Shown: positions 1 to 9,491 of the stretch, one piece after another
How positions within the stretch are numbered: position 1 is the stretch's first letter
Layout of the letters: every line of letters starts with the position of its first letter
NCBI RefSeq assembly: GCF_937616625.2
Contig: NC_065573.1
Coordinates: 13,407,001-13,471,000, forward strand
Direction: 5' to 3'
From: Mercurialis annua
Lineage: Eukaryota > Streptophyta > Magnoliopsida > Malpighiales > Euphorbiaceae
Length of the DNA: 64,000 nucleotides
Made by a program: the position numbers and the translations under genes
The notes under the pieces: model-generated
What the model was told of the DNA's origin: nothing
What the model saw: only the letters and a program-made list of their open reading frames with translations
The model's database searches: none

Positions 1-231
1 AAAAAGCATGGTGGGAGAGAAAGAGAATGGGATAAAGAATTCAACAAACGGGTAAAAGGAGAACATAGGTATCATACACAAGTGATATTTAACATTTTTT
101 GACGAATTAAGTTCTTGAAGGTATTGAATTATTTGAAGAATGTGCAAGTGACTTATATGTTTGAAGGTGCATTTATTAAATTTGTGGATGGTGATAGAGG
201 ATTATAAGAGTAAAAAGCGGAGAGTGAATAC

Positions 232-926
232 CTGCATCATAGCATTGCCAAGACGTTCAGCCATAGTCATGAACTGAGGATTCTGCATAACTTGTTGCAT
301 GGTCGAATAGTATTGTTGAGTATCAAACTGAGGGATAGAATCTTCAGCTCCTGCATCTCCTCCAGCTGCTACAGGTGCTCCAGCTGCTAAAGGTCCTCCG
401 GCTCCTACACCTTGAAGTGTCTGCTGGAGTTGCTCTGCCATCTTGTTAAATGCAGGATCTTTTGCAATCTGCTCAGCCAAATCCTTGATGCTAGGATCCT
501 TGACATATAAAAAAAAGATGAGTCAAAAGGGGAATTGGGTTGAAATGGTAGGAAAAGGAGGGAACTTACATTAAGAAGTCCGGTCATGGCGGAGAAATCA
601 AAAGGATTGGGAGAAAAAGCAGGTGGTGGAGAAGATGGAGATCTTCTTTGCCCTGATTGAGACTCCCCAGTGGATGATGTGGTCTCTGGTTTCTCATCTG
701 CCAGTAAAATAAACTTAATTATTAGCCTACTCCTCAATTAAGGATCATCATCAACACCAACATAAATTAGACTCATGTCAATGATTGGAAAGTAAAAGTT
801 AGTTACTTTTCTGGCAAATTAAATATATTTATGATTGAATTATTGAAATTTGTTAAAAGAAATTAAAAACAAAAGTATGACAGCCAGCAGGAGCTTACCA
901 GGTTTGGAGTTGGAATTGGAGGCCAT
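232..926 (-). CDS. AKR2: AKR2-like ankyrin-repeat protein, first three coding exons (partial)
   Basis: Three exons with consensus splice sites read as the N-terminus of an AKR2 protein. Exon 1 is 926-899 (ATG at 924-926, donor GTAAG), exon 2 is 697-570 (CAG acceptor, GTAAG donor) and exon 3 is 498-232 (donor GTATTC). Phases join cleanly: exons 1 and 2 give 52 codons and exon 3 gives 89. The product starts MASNSNSKP, followed by a Ser/Pro/Glu-rich segment, [11 protein letters not shown], and then [20 protein letters not shown] and a [16 protein letters not shown] stretch, the STI1-like region that precedes the ankyrin repeats. In Arabidopsis, AKR2A is a cytosolic chaperone that targets chloroplast outer-envelope and some peroxisomal membrane proteins. 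The ankyrin repeats lie beyond position 1. Exon 3 carries a Gly/Ala-rich insertion (about residues 80-100) that looks family-variable. Recognition is from memory of the family. Confidence 0.9.
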
Positions 927-1314
927 AATTGATCGAAGCTGCTGAATTAAGATGCAGAAATTAGAGAGAGTTGATACAAAATTAATAACAAATAACAAAA
1001 TTAGAAGAGGAGAGCCGAGCAGATACCTATGGGGGAGAGAGAGAGAGAGGGAGTTTAAGGATGAGATTGAAAACCCTATCTTTATTTTACTCGTCACTTT
1101 TTTATTTTAATGGTGACGATCATTATTTTATGATTTATAGACAAAGACGACAGATAGGATTATAGGGATGACTCCACCGTATGGTATGGACCCTCTCTCT
1201 CTCACTCTTCCTCCTCTTCCTAACTCAACTTTTAGAGGAAATTAGGCCCAACACTCTGGAACCCTAATTAATCTCACTTTTACTGTTTCAAATGTTCGTG
1301 TTGAATAATACTTT
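927..1314 (-). promoter_or_regulatory. AKR2 5' UTR and proximal promoter
   Basis: This stretch lies between the AKR2 ATG and the MULE at 1315. It contains a CT-rich tract on the coding strand (about 1033-1056), common in plant 5' UTRs. A possible 5'-UTR intron runs from 1026 (CATAG|GTATCT) to 942 (TTAATTCAG|CAG). I see no clear TATA box. No other gene is visible. The splice call is inferred from consensus only. Confidence 0.4.
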
Positions 1315-1721
1315 GGGTATTTTACACAAATCCCCTAAAAATACTATGGTGTTTCACTTTTCCCTCACCATTTTGATTTTGGCAAAAATCTCTCAAAAAA
1401 AATAAAAAATTTACAAAAATCCCTCATAACCCAAAATAAAAAAAAATGAGACAATATTATCCTTGATATTTGTCAATATTTCATTGGTCTATGTTTGAAT
1501 CAATCAAATGATGACACGTGGCAAATGTGGATTTGATTAGACAAACTAACCAACCGCCACCGACCAATTTTCGGTACGACCGGTCGGACCGCCGCGTCAA
1601 CGCCGGTCAACGGCCGGACCACCGCGGTCAACGCCCGGCCCACCGCGGTCAACGGCGATCAACGGCAATCAACTATAGTGGTGAGATTTTAAAAGAATTA
1701 AATAAAATACAAATTTGCTAT

Positions 1722-1796
1722 TAGTAGGAATAGAACCCATGACCTCTCACTCTTTGTCCATGTGTCTAACCATCAAGGTAAGACATGTTTGTTGTC
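1722..1796 (-). other. tRNA-like segment in left TIR of the MULE
   Basis: On the minus strand this stretch has a Pol III B-box-like core, GGTTCTATTCC (1737-1727), preceded by GAGAGGTCATG and an upstream segment resembling a D-arm. It aligns with the segment at 3957-4027 in the other TIR. No intact acceptor stem or convincing anticodon arm is visible, so it is tRNA-derived or tRNA-like rather than a functional tRNA gene. Confidence 0.4.
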
Positions 1797-2139
1797 TTTA
1801 TTTACTCTTTTATATATATACATATACTCTTTAATAATGTATAAGAAAGCATTTAAACTAAATATAAACATATTAAAATGGTTAATTATAAATAATATAT
1901 TATTATAATATACTAATAAAATATTACGCTTGTTAAAATTTAAATTAATTTATTCTAATTAAATTAATACTAGTGTAAATTAAATATTAACTTAAAGTAA
2001 ATTAAGTTAAAATAAATTTATAAATTAATGTATTAGAAACACAATTAACTTAATGTTAACTCGATATAAACTCAAAATAAATTATATAAGTTAATTTAGT
2101 TGATATTAAGTTAGTTTTTAAAATTATAATAAATTACTA

Positions 2140-3620
2140 AAAAAATTGCTTCAAATTGACATGTAACCTTCATCAAGTTTACATTGAGTTGACATTAGGT
2201 TCACATCGAGTTGACATTAGGTTCACATTGAGTTTACATTGAGTTGATATTAAGTTACATTTCAAAATTAAAATAATTTACTTTTTCAGATTGACATTAA
2301 ATTTATATTGAGTTGACATTAGGTTTGCATTGCATTGACATGATATTTACACTGAGTTGACATTAGGATTACATTGAATTGACATTACGTTTACATTGAG
2401 TTGACATTGAGTCGTCATTAAGTTGATATTAAGTCGACGTTGAGTTGATATTAAGTTAATTTTTAAAATTATAATAATTTACTAAAATATTTACTTTGAA
2501 TTGACATGTAGTTTACATCAATTTTACATTGAGTTGATATTAGATTTACATTCACTTGACATTGAGTCGACATTGAGTTGATATTAAGTTTAATTTACAT
2601 TAAGTTTACATTTAGTTGATATTAGGTTTATATTGAGTTGACATTGAGTCATCATTGAGTTTACATTGATTCGACGTTAAGTTGACATTAGATTTATATT
2701 GGGTTGACACTGAATCATCATTGAATTTACATTGATTTGACGTTAAGTTGACATTAATTTACAAAAATAATTGCAAAAAATCTTAAATAATTTACTTTCA
2801 ATATACAATTAGTTTATTTTTAAAAGTATGAATTATAAAAAAATAATTTTACTATTATAATAAAAAATAATTTCATTTAAAATTTATAATTATTTATCAA
2901 AATATTTACTTTGAGTTGATATTTAGTGAACATTAAATTTACATTAAGTTGATATAAATTTATATTAAGTTCACATTAAGTTTACTTTGAGTTTATATTG
3001 AGTTGACATTGAGTTCATATTAAGTTTATATTCAGTTCATATTAAGTTTATATTGAGTTGACATTGAGTCATCATTGAGTTTACATTGATTCGACGTTGA
3101 GTTGACATTAGTTTATATTGGGTTGACACTGAGTCATCATTGAGTTTACATTAAAATTTACATAAATCATTGCGAAAAATCTTAAATAATATACTTTCAT
3201 TCTACAATTAGTTTATTTTTAAAAGTATGAATTATAAAAAAATAATTTTACTATTATAATAAAAAAATAATTTCATTTAAAATTTATAATTATTTATCAA
3301 AATATTTACTTTGAGTTGATATTTAGTGAACATTAAATTTACATTAAGTTGACATAAATTTATATTAAGTTTACATTAAGTTTACTTTGAGTTTATATTA
3401 AGTTGATATTGAGTTCATATTAAGTTTATATTCAGTTCATTTATTTTAAATTTACTTTCGACTCATGTCAATAAAATCTTAGATAGTTTGCTTTTAAATT
3501 ACTATTACTTTATTTGTCATTTTATAAATTATTTTTAATAGTATAAATAATAAAGTTAACATTAAGTTGTCATTGAGTTGACATTAAGTCGTTATTAGGT
3601 TTATATTGAATTTTTGCCCA
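2140..3620. repeat. Degenerate GTTGACATTGA-type tandem repeats with a ~400-bp duplication
   Basis: The interior of the MULE consists of many diverged copies of a short unit, typically GAGTTGACATTA / GAGTTTACATT. Above this is a longer period: a block beginning near 2690 recurs near 3110, including the shared stretch starting ACAATTAGTTTATTTTTAAA (about 2804 and 3205). That makes a ~400-bp tandem duplication. No coding potential is seen. Confidence 0.75.
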
Positions 3621-3956
3621 CCATGGCGGGTCCCACCACCACGTATCCGACCACGACCACCTCGGGTTTGACCAACAAACCATTATATTTTTTAATTTTA
3701 ACAAGTGAAATATCTTACTAGTCTTACTCATGTATTAATAAAGAGTGTAAAATATAAATATATGTATATTTTATATTTTTACTGCGTAAATATTTATTAA
3801 ATAAATTAAATTAGACTTATTTAATAGTAACTTTAATTTAAACTGATATTTAGTTTATATTTAATTTATACTATAAAAATAATTTCATTCTAATAAATTT
3901 ATAATCAGATGTATATAATATATATATACATTATAGAGCAAATGTTGACAGCAATA

Positions 3957-4027
3957 AGCCTTTGCCTTAATGGCAAAGCACTTGGTCATTCTTGTAAGAG
4001 GTCAAGGGTTCAAATCCCCTTAACCCC
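3957..4027 (+). other. tRNA-like segment in right TIR of the MULE
   Basis: The sequence GCCTTTGCCTTAATGGCAAAG is followed by TAAGAGGTCAAGGGTTCAAATCC, which carries a good B-box (GGTTCAAATCC, 4007-4017) and a T-arm-like inverted repeat ending CCCCTT. The 5' acceptor half that should pair with AACCCC is not found. It is the inverted counterpart of 1722-1796, so the tRNA-like module belongs to the TIR. Confidence 0.45.
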
Positions 4028-4479
4028 AATATGATATTTTATTTAATTTTTAATTATTAAACAAGTATTGGTCCAACCATTAAAAATGGTCAGACCACCA
4101 ACCATTGGTGGTCCGACCGGCGTTCACCAGCATTGGTCTGACCGTTGACCGCAGTGGTCCGGCCGTTGACCGGCGTTGACCGCGGTGGTCCGGCCGTTGA
4201 CCGGCGTTGACCGCGGTGGTCCGGCCAATAATGGTCTGACCGGTGGTGGTTCAGTTAGAATTGGCCGGTTTATGTAAAATGAGGAGAAATTATTAGGTGT
4301 AATGAAAACACAATAGGTAAAATACACCATAGGGATAAAATAGTAATCACAACTATTAAAAGGTAGGGATGAAAAGAATCTTTTAAAATTGAGGGATTTT
4401 TGCAAAAAAAAAAAAGTTGGGTGATTTATAAAATTTTTTGAGTTTTTGGGTGATTTGGTGTAATTTTCTCTAATACTTT

Positions 4480-4779
4480 CTAAAATTGTTTCATACATTC
4501 TGCTATTGAAAAATTACGGTGCCGTTTGGTTTTGCTGCTCCACGAATCTTCCATTCATCGTCATCAACGCTCCTCCTCCTCTTTGTTTATTCGAAGAAGA
4601 AAAAAAACGAACGGTTCCAGCGATGGTTTAATAGGCGAGACTTGGAATTTCTTCTTCTACTGGTGAGGTGCAGTGATGGTTGCTTAGAATCTGTTGTTAT
4701 TAAATTGGGTCGATTGATGAGTTGTTAATCGATGGTTGTGGCGGCTGAGAGTTTCCCAGATTTTGTGGATTTGTTTGAA
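4480..4779. other. Unassigned spacer
   Basis: A short open frame (4519-4728, plus) is rich in Ser/Leu/Phe and has no recognisable motif. It may be remnant host or intergenic sequence between two MULE-family ends. I can support nothing here. Confidence 0.3.
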
Positions 4780-4950
4780 GGGTAATCAACACAAATCCCC
4801 CAAAAATGCTCCAATCTAACATATTTACCTCAGCTTTTTTTATTTTGCAGTAATCACTCAAAAAAAGAAAAAAGTTTTTATAAATCCCTCAATACCCCAA
4901 GATAGTTGGCTTTGATATAAAATAGGACAAGTTTGTCCCTGACCACACGC
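4780..4950. repeat. Orphan TIR of the same MULE family
   Basis: It begins GGGTAATCAACACAAATCCC, matching the tip of the element at 1315, and continues with the same block order (poly-A/T tract, 'aaatccctcaat', 'gacaa..tt.tcc.tga'). No matching inverted end or TSD was found to its right, so it appears truncated. The sequence from about 4950 to 5157 is AT-rich with no gene. Confidence 0.55.
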
Positions 4951-5157
4951 ATGCTAAATTCGGACGAATAATTATACCTGTTGAATGTTGTTGCCTAATT
5001 AAATAAAGAAGTTTAGGTGGCATGACTAATATTCAGACATACTCGTGGACATAATACTTGTGTTATTGAATGCTAATGCTAAGGAAAAAAAAAGGTTAGA
5101 TGACATGACTAATTTTACCTTTTAACTACTTCATTAATTGGATTAGTCTAATTTAAT

Positions 5158-6098
5158 CTTTTAGCGACGGATTTTGAATCCGTCGCTAAAAGTAATACAT
5201 TTAGCGACGGAATACCACATCCGTCGCTAAATGCTTACTTTTAGCGACGGATTACGAAATCCGTCGCTAAAAGTATTATTTTTATTAAAAAAATTATAAT
5301 TAAAAAATATATTTATTAAAACAATATTTATTAAAACAATATTTATTAATTAAAACAATATTAATTAAAAAAATATTAATTATAAAACAATTTATTAAAA
5401 AAATTATTTATTATAATTATTTATTAATAAAATAATTATTTATTTAAAAATAATTATTTATTTAAAAATAATTATTTATAACAAAAGTATTATATCAGAA
5501 TGTGGGAGTAAAGTGTAATAGTAATAATTTGTTATTTTTATTTCAAATAATAATTAAAAAAATAATTTATTTTTATTTAATAATAATTAGTATGAAAAAA
5601 TAATTATTTTATATAATACGGGAGTAAATTGCGGGAGTACCTTTTGTTATATTTAAATATAATATACATAGATATAAAACAAGAATTTGAGCTGGATAAG
5701 TTGGAGTCATGCGCGGGGGAACTGCAAAGTTAAAGAGGAGTGGATGGGAGTAATGTGAAGAATGGGTGACCTATTGGGAAGTTGGAAAATTTGCGATATT
5801 TGCGGGTCAGTGCGGGTGTGTGTTGTATAGCCGGTGGGTGTGTGACGGTGACCGTTTAAATAATATTTCATTTTATGATTTTAATTAAAAAATATTTTTT
5901 TTTATTTTTAAAAATTAGCGACGGATTTAAATTTGTCGCAAATTTTTTTAAATCCATCGCAAAAAAAATTATTCCGTCGCTGCAAAATTGGCGACCAGAA
6001 ATTTAGCGACGGACAACGTCGCTAAACTCGTTTAGCGACGGAATTTAGCCATTTAGCGACGGAAAAATCCGTCGCTAAATGGCTGTTTTTTAGTAGTG
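5158..6098. mobile_element. CACTA (En/Spm) remnant
   Basis: The right end, in reverse complement, reads CACTACTAAAAAACAGCC, a CACTA terminus. Both flanks carry the subterminal repeat TTTAGCGACGGA in inverted pairs (5158-5277 and 5995-6078), as in plant CACTA elements. The left CACTA tip is missing or too degraded to see. The interior is A/T-rich with no transposase frame. Confidence 0.7.
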
Positions 6099-6514
6099 GA
6101 ATGAAGGCGCGGTGGCTGGCAGCTGTTGTCTTTTTTATTGTAATAGGGATACTAGCAATGATGTAAAAATAATTAAGGTTAACTATATGTTTTCTAATGG
6201 TTAATTAATAGTTAACTAACTTTGTATGGTTTTTTTATATAAAACATGAATATACATTGATAATTACTTTTTTTAATTATAATTAACTAATATGTGACTA
6301 ATAGTTAACTAACAGTTATTTTTATACGTATGATTATTTTTAAAATAATTGAAATTTGATGTTTAGTTGTTTTTTTTTTATATTTGAATAATTTTGAAAA
6401 TAATTAGGGGCTAATTATATGTTTACTAACGGTTAACTATTAGTTAACTATATTTGTGTTGGTTATCTAAAACATGAATACATAATGTTAATTGTCTTTT
6501 TTTATTAGTTAAAG
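6099..6514. other. Pre-insertion flank of the TR-GAG element; TSD TAAAG at 6510-6514
   Basis: AT-rich DNA with degenerate GTTAACTA repeats. The same repeat pattern resumes at 45811, showing that 6515-45805 interrupts it. The TSD is TAAAG at 6510-6514 and 45806-45810. No gene is seen. Confidence 0.6.
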
Positions 6515-9480
6515 TGTCACGACCCGATTTCCGCCTCGAAACTCGAGCCGAGACCGGCGCTAGGGAATGGGAATGGTTGTTCCGAAACCCGTAGCAAGCC
6601 TAAAACCTCTATAAATTTTTCGCCTCCTAAATATAAATATATATAAATCTAGATCGTACCTCGCGTACGACCCGTTTTCAGAAAACACCGTTAAAACATT
6701 TTTCTGTTTAACGTGGAAAACACATTCTGAAAATATTCATATAGGCGATATCGCGTTTTCAGAAATGCTGGTTGAATAACCCTAGTTATTCTGACCCACG
6801 CGCATTTCTGAAAACCGGTGCGATGGTACAGGGACTTAGCTCACGTGCCTTGCCTCGCAGGCAACCCTGTTTCAAACCGCGCACCCGAACAATATGTTTA
6901 ATAAAATATATCGAACACTTTCCTTTTCAAAGCGTTATATCAAACATATTTAAAAACATGCACAGCAGGTATACAAACGTAAGGCCAGCTAAACTACACA
7001 CAGTGTCTTTGCAGACCAAAGACACGAAGCTTGGCCCACCCGTAGGGGACACCATAAAACACCATATGCCTATTGAGTAGCCACTTATTAGAGCTAGACA
7101 AAGTCAGGTTCCTATCAGAGTATATAGACAGAGGAACCATAACGTGGCCACAGGCATATCAAACCTATATACACTATTGCAGCATCTAAGAGTTTAAAGT
7201 GTTATTTACATAACAACAAGATAAGCTTCCATGATGGAAAAAGGGTGGAAGCTTGACCAGACCCGGTAGCTAGGTACCTGAAAAATTATAAACAACAACG
7301 GGGTCAGAAATATAAATATTTCTGAGTGAGTAGATAGGTTTACAGTTAAATACCAAAATCGCGTATAGACAAAATATCGATATATAAAAATATCACCAGT
7401 CCTCGATCCAAATGAAACCCTAGTCCTGATTACGTTATAATGCTATCATATATATAATGCATATGCACAACTCTTGTTCAATACAGGATGTGCTGTATAC
7501 ATATGTATCACAGCCATCTTGACTCTGTATAGGGTTGCTGGCCGGAACTTAAATCACTGCCACCTCAGGACTACCCATTAGGTTTAAGCCGCTTAGCAAG
7601 CATCTGGCTTAAAACCTAATCTCAATATGTATGCTTATAATATTTACCTCTCATCTAGTTCATTAACACCGGTGATCACACAGTCCTATTGTTGCCCAAT
7701 AGATAGCTCGTTTCAGTGGATCTTCCTTGGCTAAGTTTCATACTTAGTGCGATTTGTGGATTTAAAAACAATTGAATACTAATATTCAAAAGTAAACAAA
7801 TGAACTCACAAACACCGCTAGGTCTGGAACTTAATCATGTGGTTGTGGTCAGACTGCTCGCTAGCTGGTCGGACTAAACACACAAAGCAAACAGGATAAA
7901 ACACATCAATATATGGTTCCTATAAAACTTCTAGGTCCTTAAACCCAGATCTAGGTCAAACATATAATCATATAAACACGTAACACTTATGGTCTGTTTT
8001 CTTTTAAAACCATATTATAGATTCTCGTTTTAAGAAAACGTTCTAACTTCTCTCTGGAAGTTATTTTAGGTATCACAGTACCTAAAGAAAACCATTTATA
8101 GTATAGACCTAATTGTCAAAACAATTCTCGGTCATATACTTAAGTATTTAGCAAAACTGATTGCTAAATCTTTTAAACCGTTTAAACGTTGACTTTAACT
8201 CTTTTAAAGTCCATTATAAACGTTTAACTTTACTTTTATAATCTCCTTTTAAAAGTCTTTAGGTTTAGTTTTAGAACTCATTTCACTTTCTTCTAACACA
8301 AGTTATCGTTTTAAAACGTTTTCGAATCAACGAAATTATGTCAAGTTCTTAGGGCAAAAAGCCCCGAAAAGTCCCCCCTTATCGACATCTCGGCATGGTG
8401 CACGATCGTGCACCTTGGGGTAGTGCACGATCGTGCACCCCAGATGGTACACGTTCGTGCACCGTAGTGCACGTTCGTGTACCCCAGATGGTACACGTTC
8501 GTGCACCCTCTCATGGTGCACGTTCGTGTACCAAATGGTGCACGTTCGTGCACCCGAGTGCACAGCCCCGGAAAAGTCAATTTTCCGGGCTTTCCGACGT
8601 GCTTTAACTCCATTTTTCCGCCCCTAACACGTATACACATTCCAATCTATCCATATTCACGTTCGAAACGTAAAACTAATACGTTTACGTTCGATTCGAT
8701 ACGGTAACCCTTTATAAACGAATATATATTCGAAATATATCAAAATATATCAAAATAAACGTTTAGTACGGGTATACTACCTCGATTACTTGAGTAATCG
8801 TTGAAGAAATGGAGTTAGAATCGAGAAACGGATCAAACGGCCGGAAACCCTAGGTTCGGCTTCGCACAGAGAGAGCAAGCAGCTCTTTATTTCTTTCAGA
8901 TGAAAGAAAATGAAGGTTTGGCCTTCATTTGCATCAAATGATGCATATATATACTTAAATGGTAAAAAGTCCACTTTAGTACTAGCTTCTTAATTAGTCG
9001 TCCGTAGTTTAAACGGAAACGACTTTCAAATTTCATGAAAATTTTACCAAAAATCAAATAAAATATGACAAGAATAAAAATATAATTTTTATTCCCATCC
9101 GACTTATATTTTATTCTTAATAAATCATTTTATTTATTAAGCCCGCATTGACTGCGCTTGATAAAATTTCTGCTTCCAAATTTTATCAAATTTTCACGAT
9201 AACCTTTTTAAAATATTTTGCGAATATTAGTACCAAAAATATTCGCTAGGGACTTATGAATTATTCTGCACCCAATTCATAAATCCATATTGTCTCCGTT
9301 AACTATATAACTATTCAAATTTAAATTCCAAAAATTTAAATTTGTAATCCTATAGCCATATTAAAAATTTAGGGACACTTGTAAATTAAATTTATCTTTA
9401 AATTTAATTTACCTACTCCCGTCTAATAAAATATTAGACACGTGGCTATATTTTAATCCTTAAATTTCCGGGTTATTACA
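6515..9480 (-). repeat. TR-GAG 3' LTR (2966 bp)
   Basis: It is bounded on the + strand by TGTCACGACC (6515) and GGTTATTACA (9480). A TATA-like TATATATA lies at about 8946-8953 on the minus strand, some 530 bp inside the LTR start. It carries a palindromic array (8398-8563) and blocks shared with the Tekay LTR (6515-6600, 7295-7307, 7667-7710). It differs from the 5' LTR by a few substitutions, a short indel near 6640 and one palindromic unit. Confidence 0.9.
8398..8563. repeat. Array of seven 17-bp palindromic units in the TR-GAG 3' LTR
   Basis: Units of the form GTGCACGATCGTGCACC or GTGCACGTTCGTGCACC are separated by 3-8-bp spacers. Two units are perfect palindromes around CGATCG; the others have a CGTTCG core with one or two arm changes (GTACAC). 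Each unit could form a hairpin in RNA. Short frames read through the array are translation artefacts. Confidence 0.85.
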
Positions 9481-9491
9481 TTCTCTCCCCC
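9481..9491 (-). other. Polypurine tract of the TR-GAG element
   Basis: The minus strand reads AGGGGGAGAGAA directly before the 3' LTR's TGTAATAACC. This is the position where plus-strand DNA synthesis is primed. Confidence 0.8.

Larger units (their letters stand above)
1315..4470. mobile_element. Non-autonomous Mutator-like element (MULE), 3.16 kb
   Basis: The element is flanked by the 9-bp direct repeat TAATACTTT (1306-1314 and 4471-4479). Its ends are inverted: the left begins GGGTATTTTACACAAATCC, and the right end in reverse complement reads GAGAAAATTACACCAAATC. Diverged TIRs extend roughly 500 bp each. From the tip inwards both contain an 'aaaatccctca' block, a GC-rich block of repeated CCGGTCAACG/CCGCGGTCAACG units (1560-1675 and 4105-4235), and a tRNA-like segment. 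A 9-bp TSD with long TIRs is the Mutator-superfamily signature. The interior holds only AT-rich tandem repeats and no transposase, so it would need a partner element. It lies 0.39 kb upstream of the AKR2 start codon. Confidence 0.8.

Noticed and set aside
405..737. 110-codon frame covering the left MULE side of AKR2
   Set aside because: Only residues from DEKPETTSS to [11 protein letters not shown] are exon 2 of AKR2; the rest is intron translation.
3957..4027. Functional tRNA gene
   Set aside because: Good T-arm/B-box, but no pairing 5' acceptor half and no convincing anticodon arm.
4519..4728. 69-codon plus-strand frame as a secreted peptide
   Set aside because: The hydrophobic stretch comes from CTC/TTC-rich DNA; no cleavage site, intron context or homologue recognised.
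6772..7080. 102-codon plus-strand frame also present at 43075-43383
   Set aside because: Lies within the TR-GAG LTR in both copies, antisense to the element, no domain; conservation is explained by LTR identity.
8398..8563. CRISPR-like array of short palindromic repeats
   Set aside because: Spacers are only 3-8 bp and repeat-like, the DNA is plant nuclear and lies inside an LTR, and there are no cas genes.
8336..8707. Overlapping short frames on both strands rich in Cys/Thr/His/Arg (e.g. repeated RSCT, HERV-type peptides)
   Set aside because: They are six-frame readings of the GTGCAC palindromic array; a palindrome gives similar peptides on both strands. No start context or homology.
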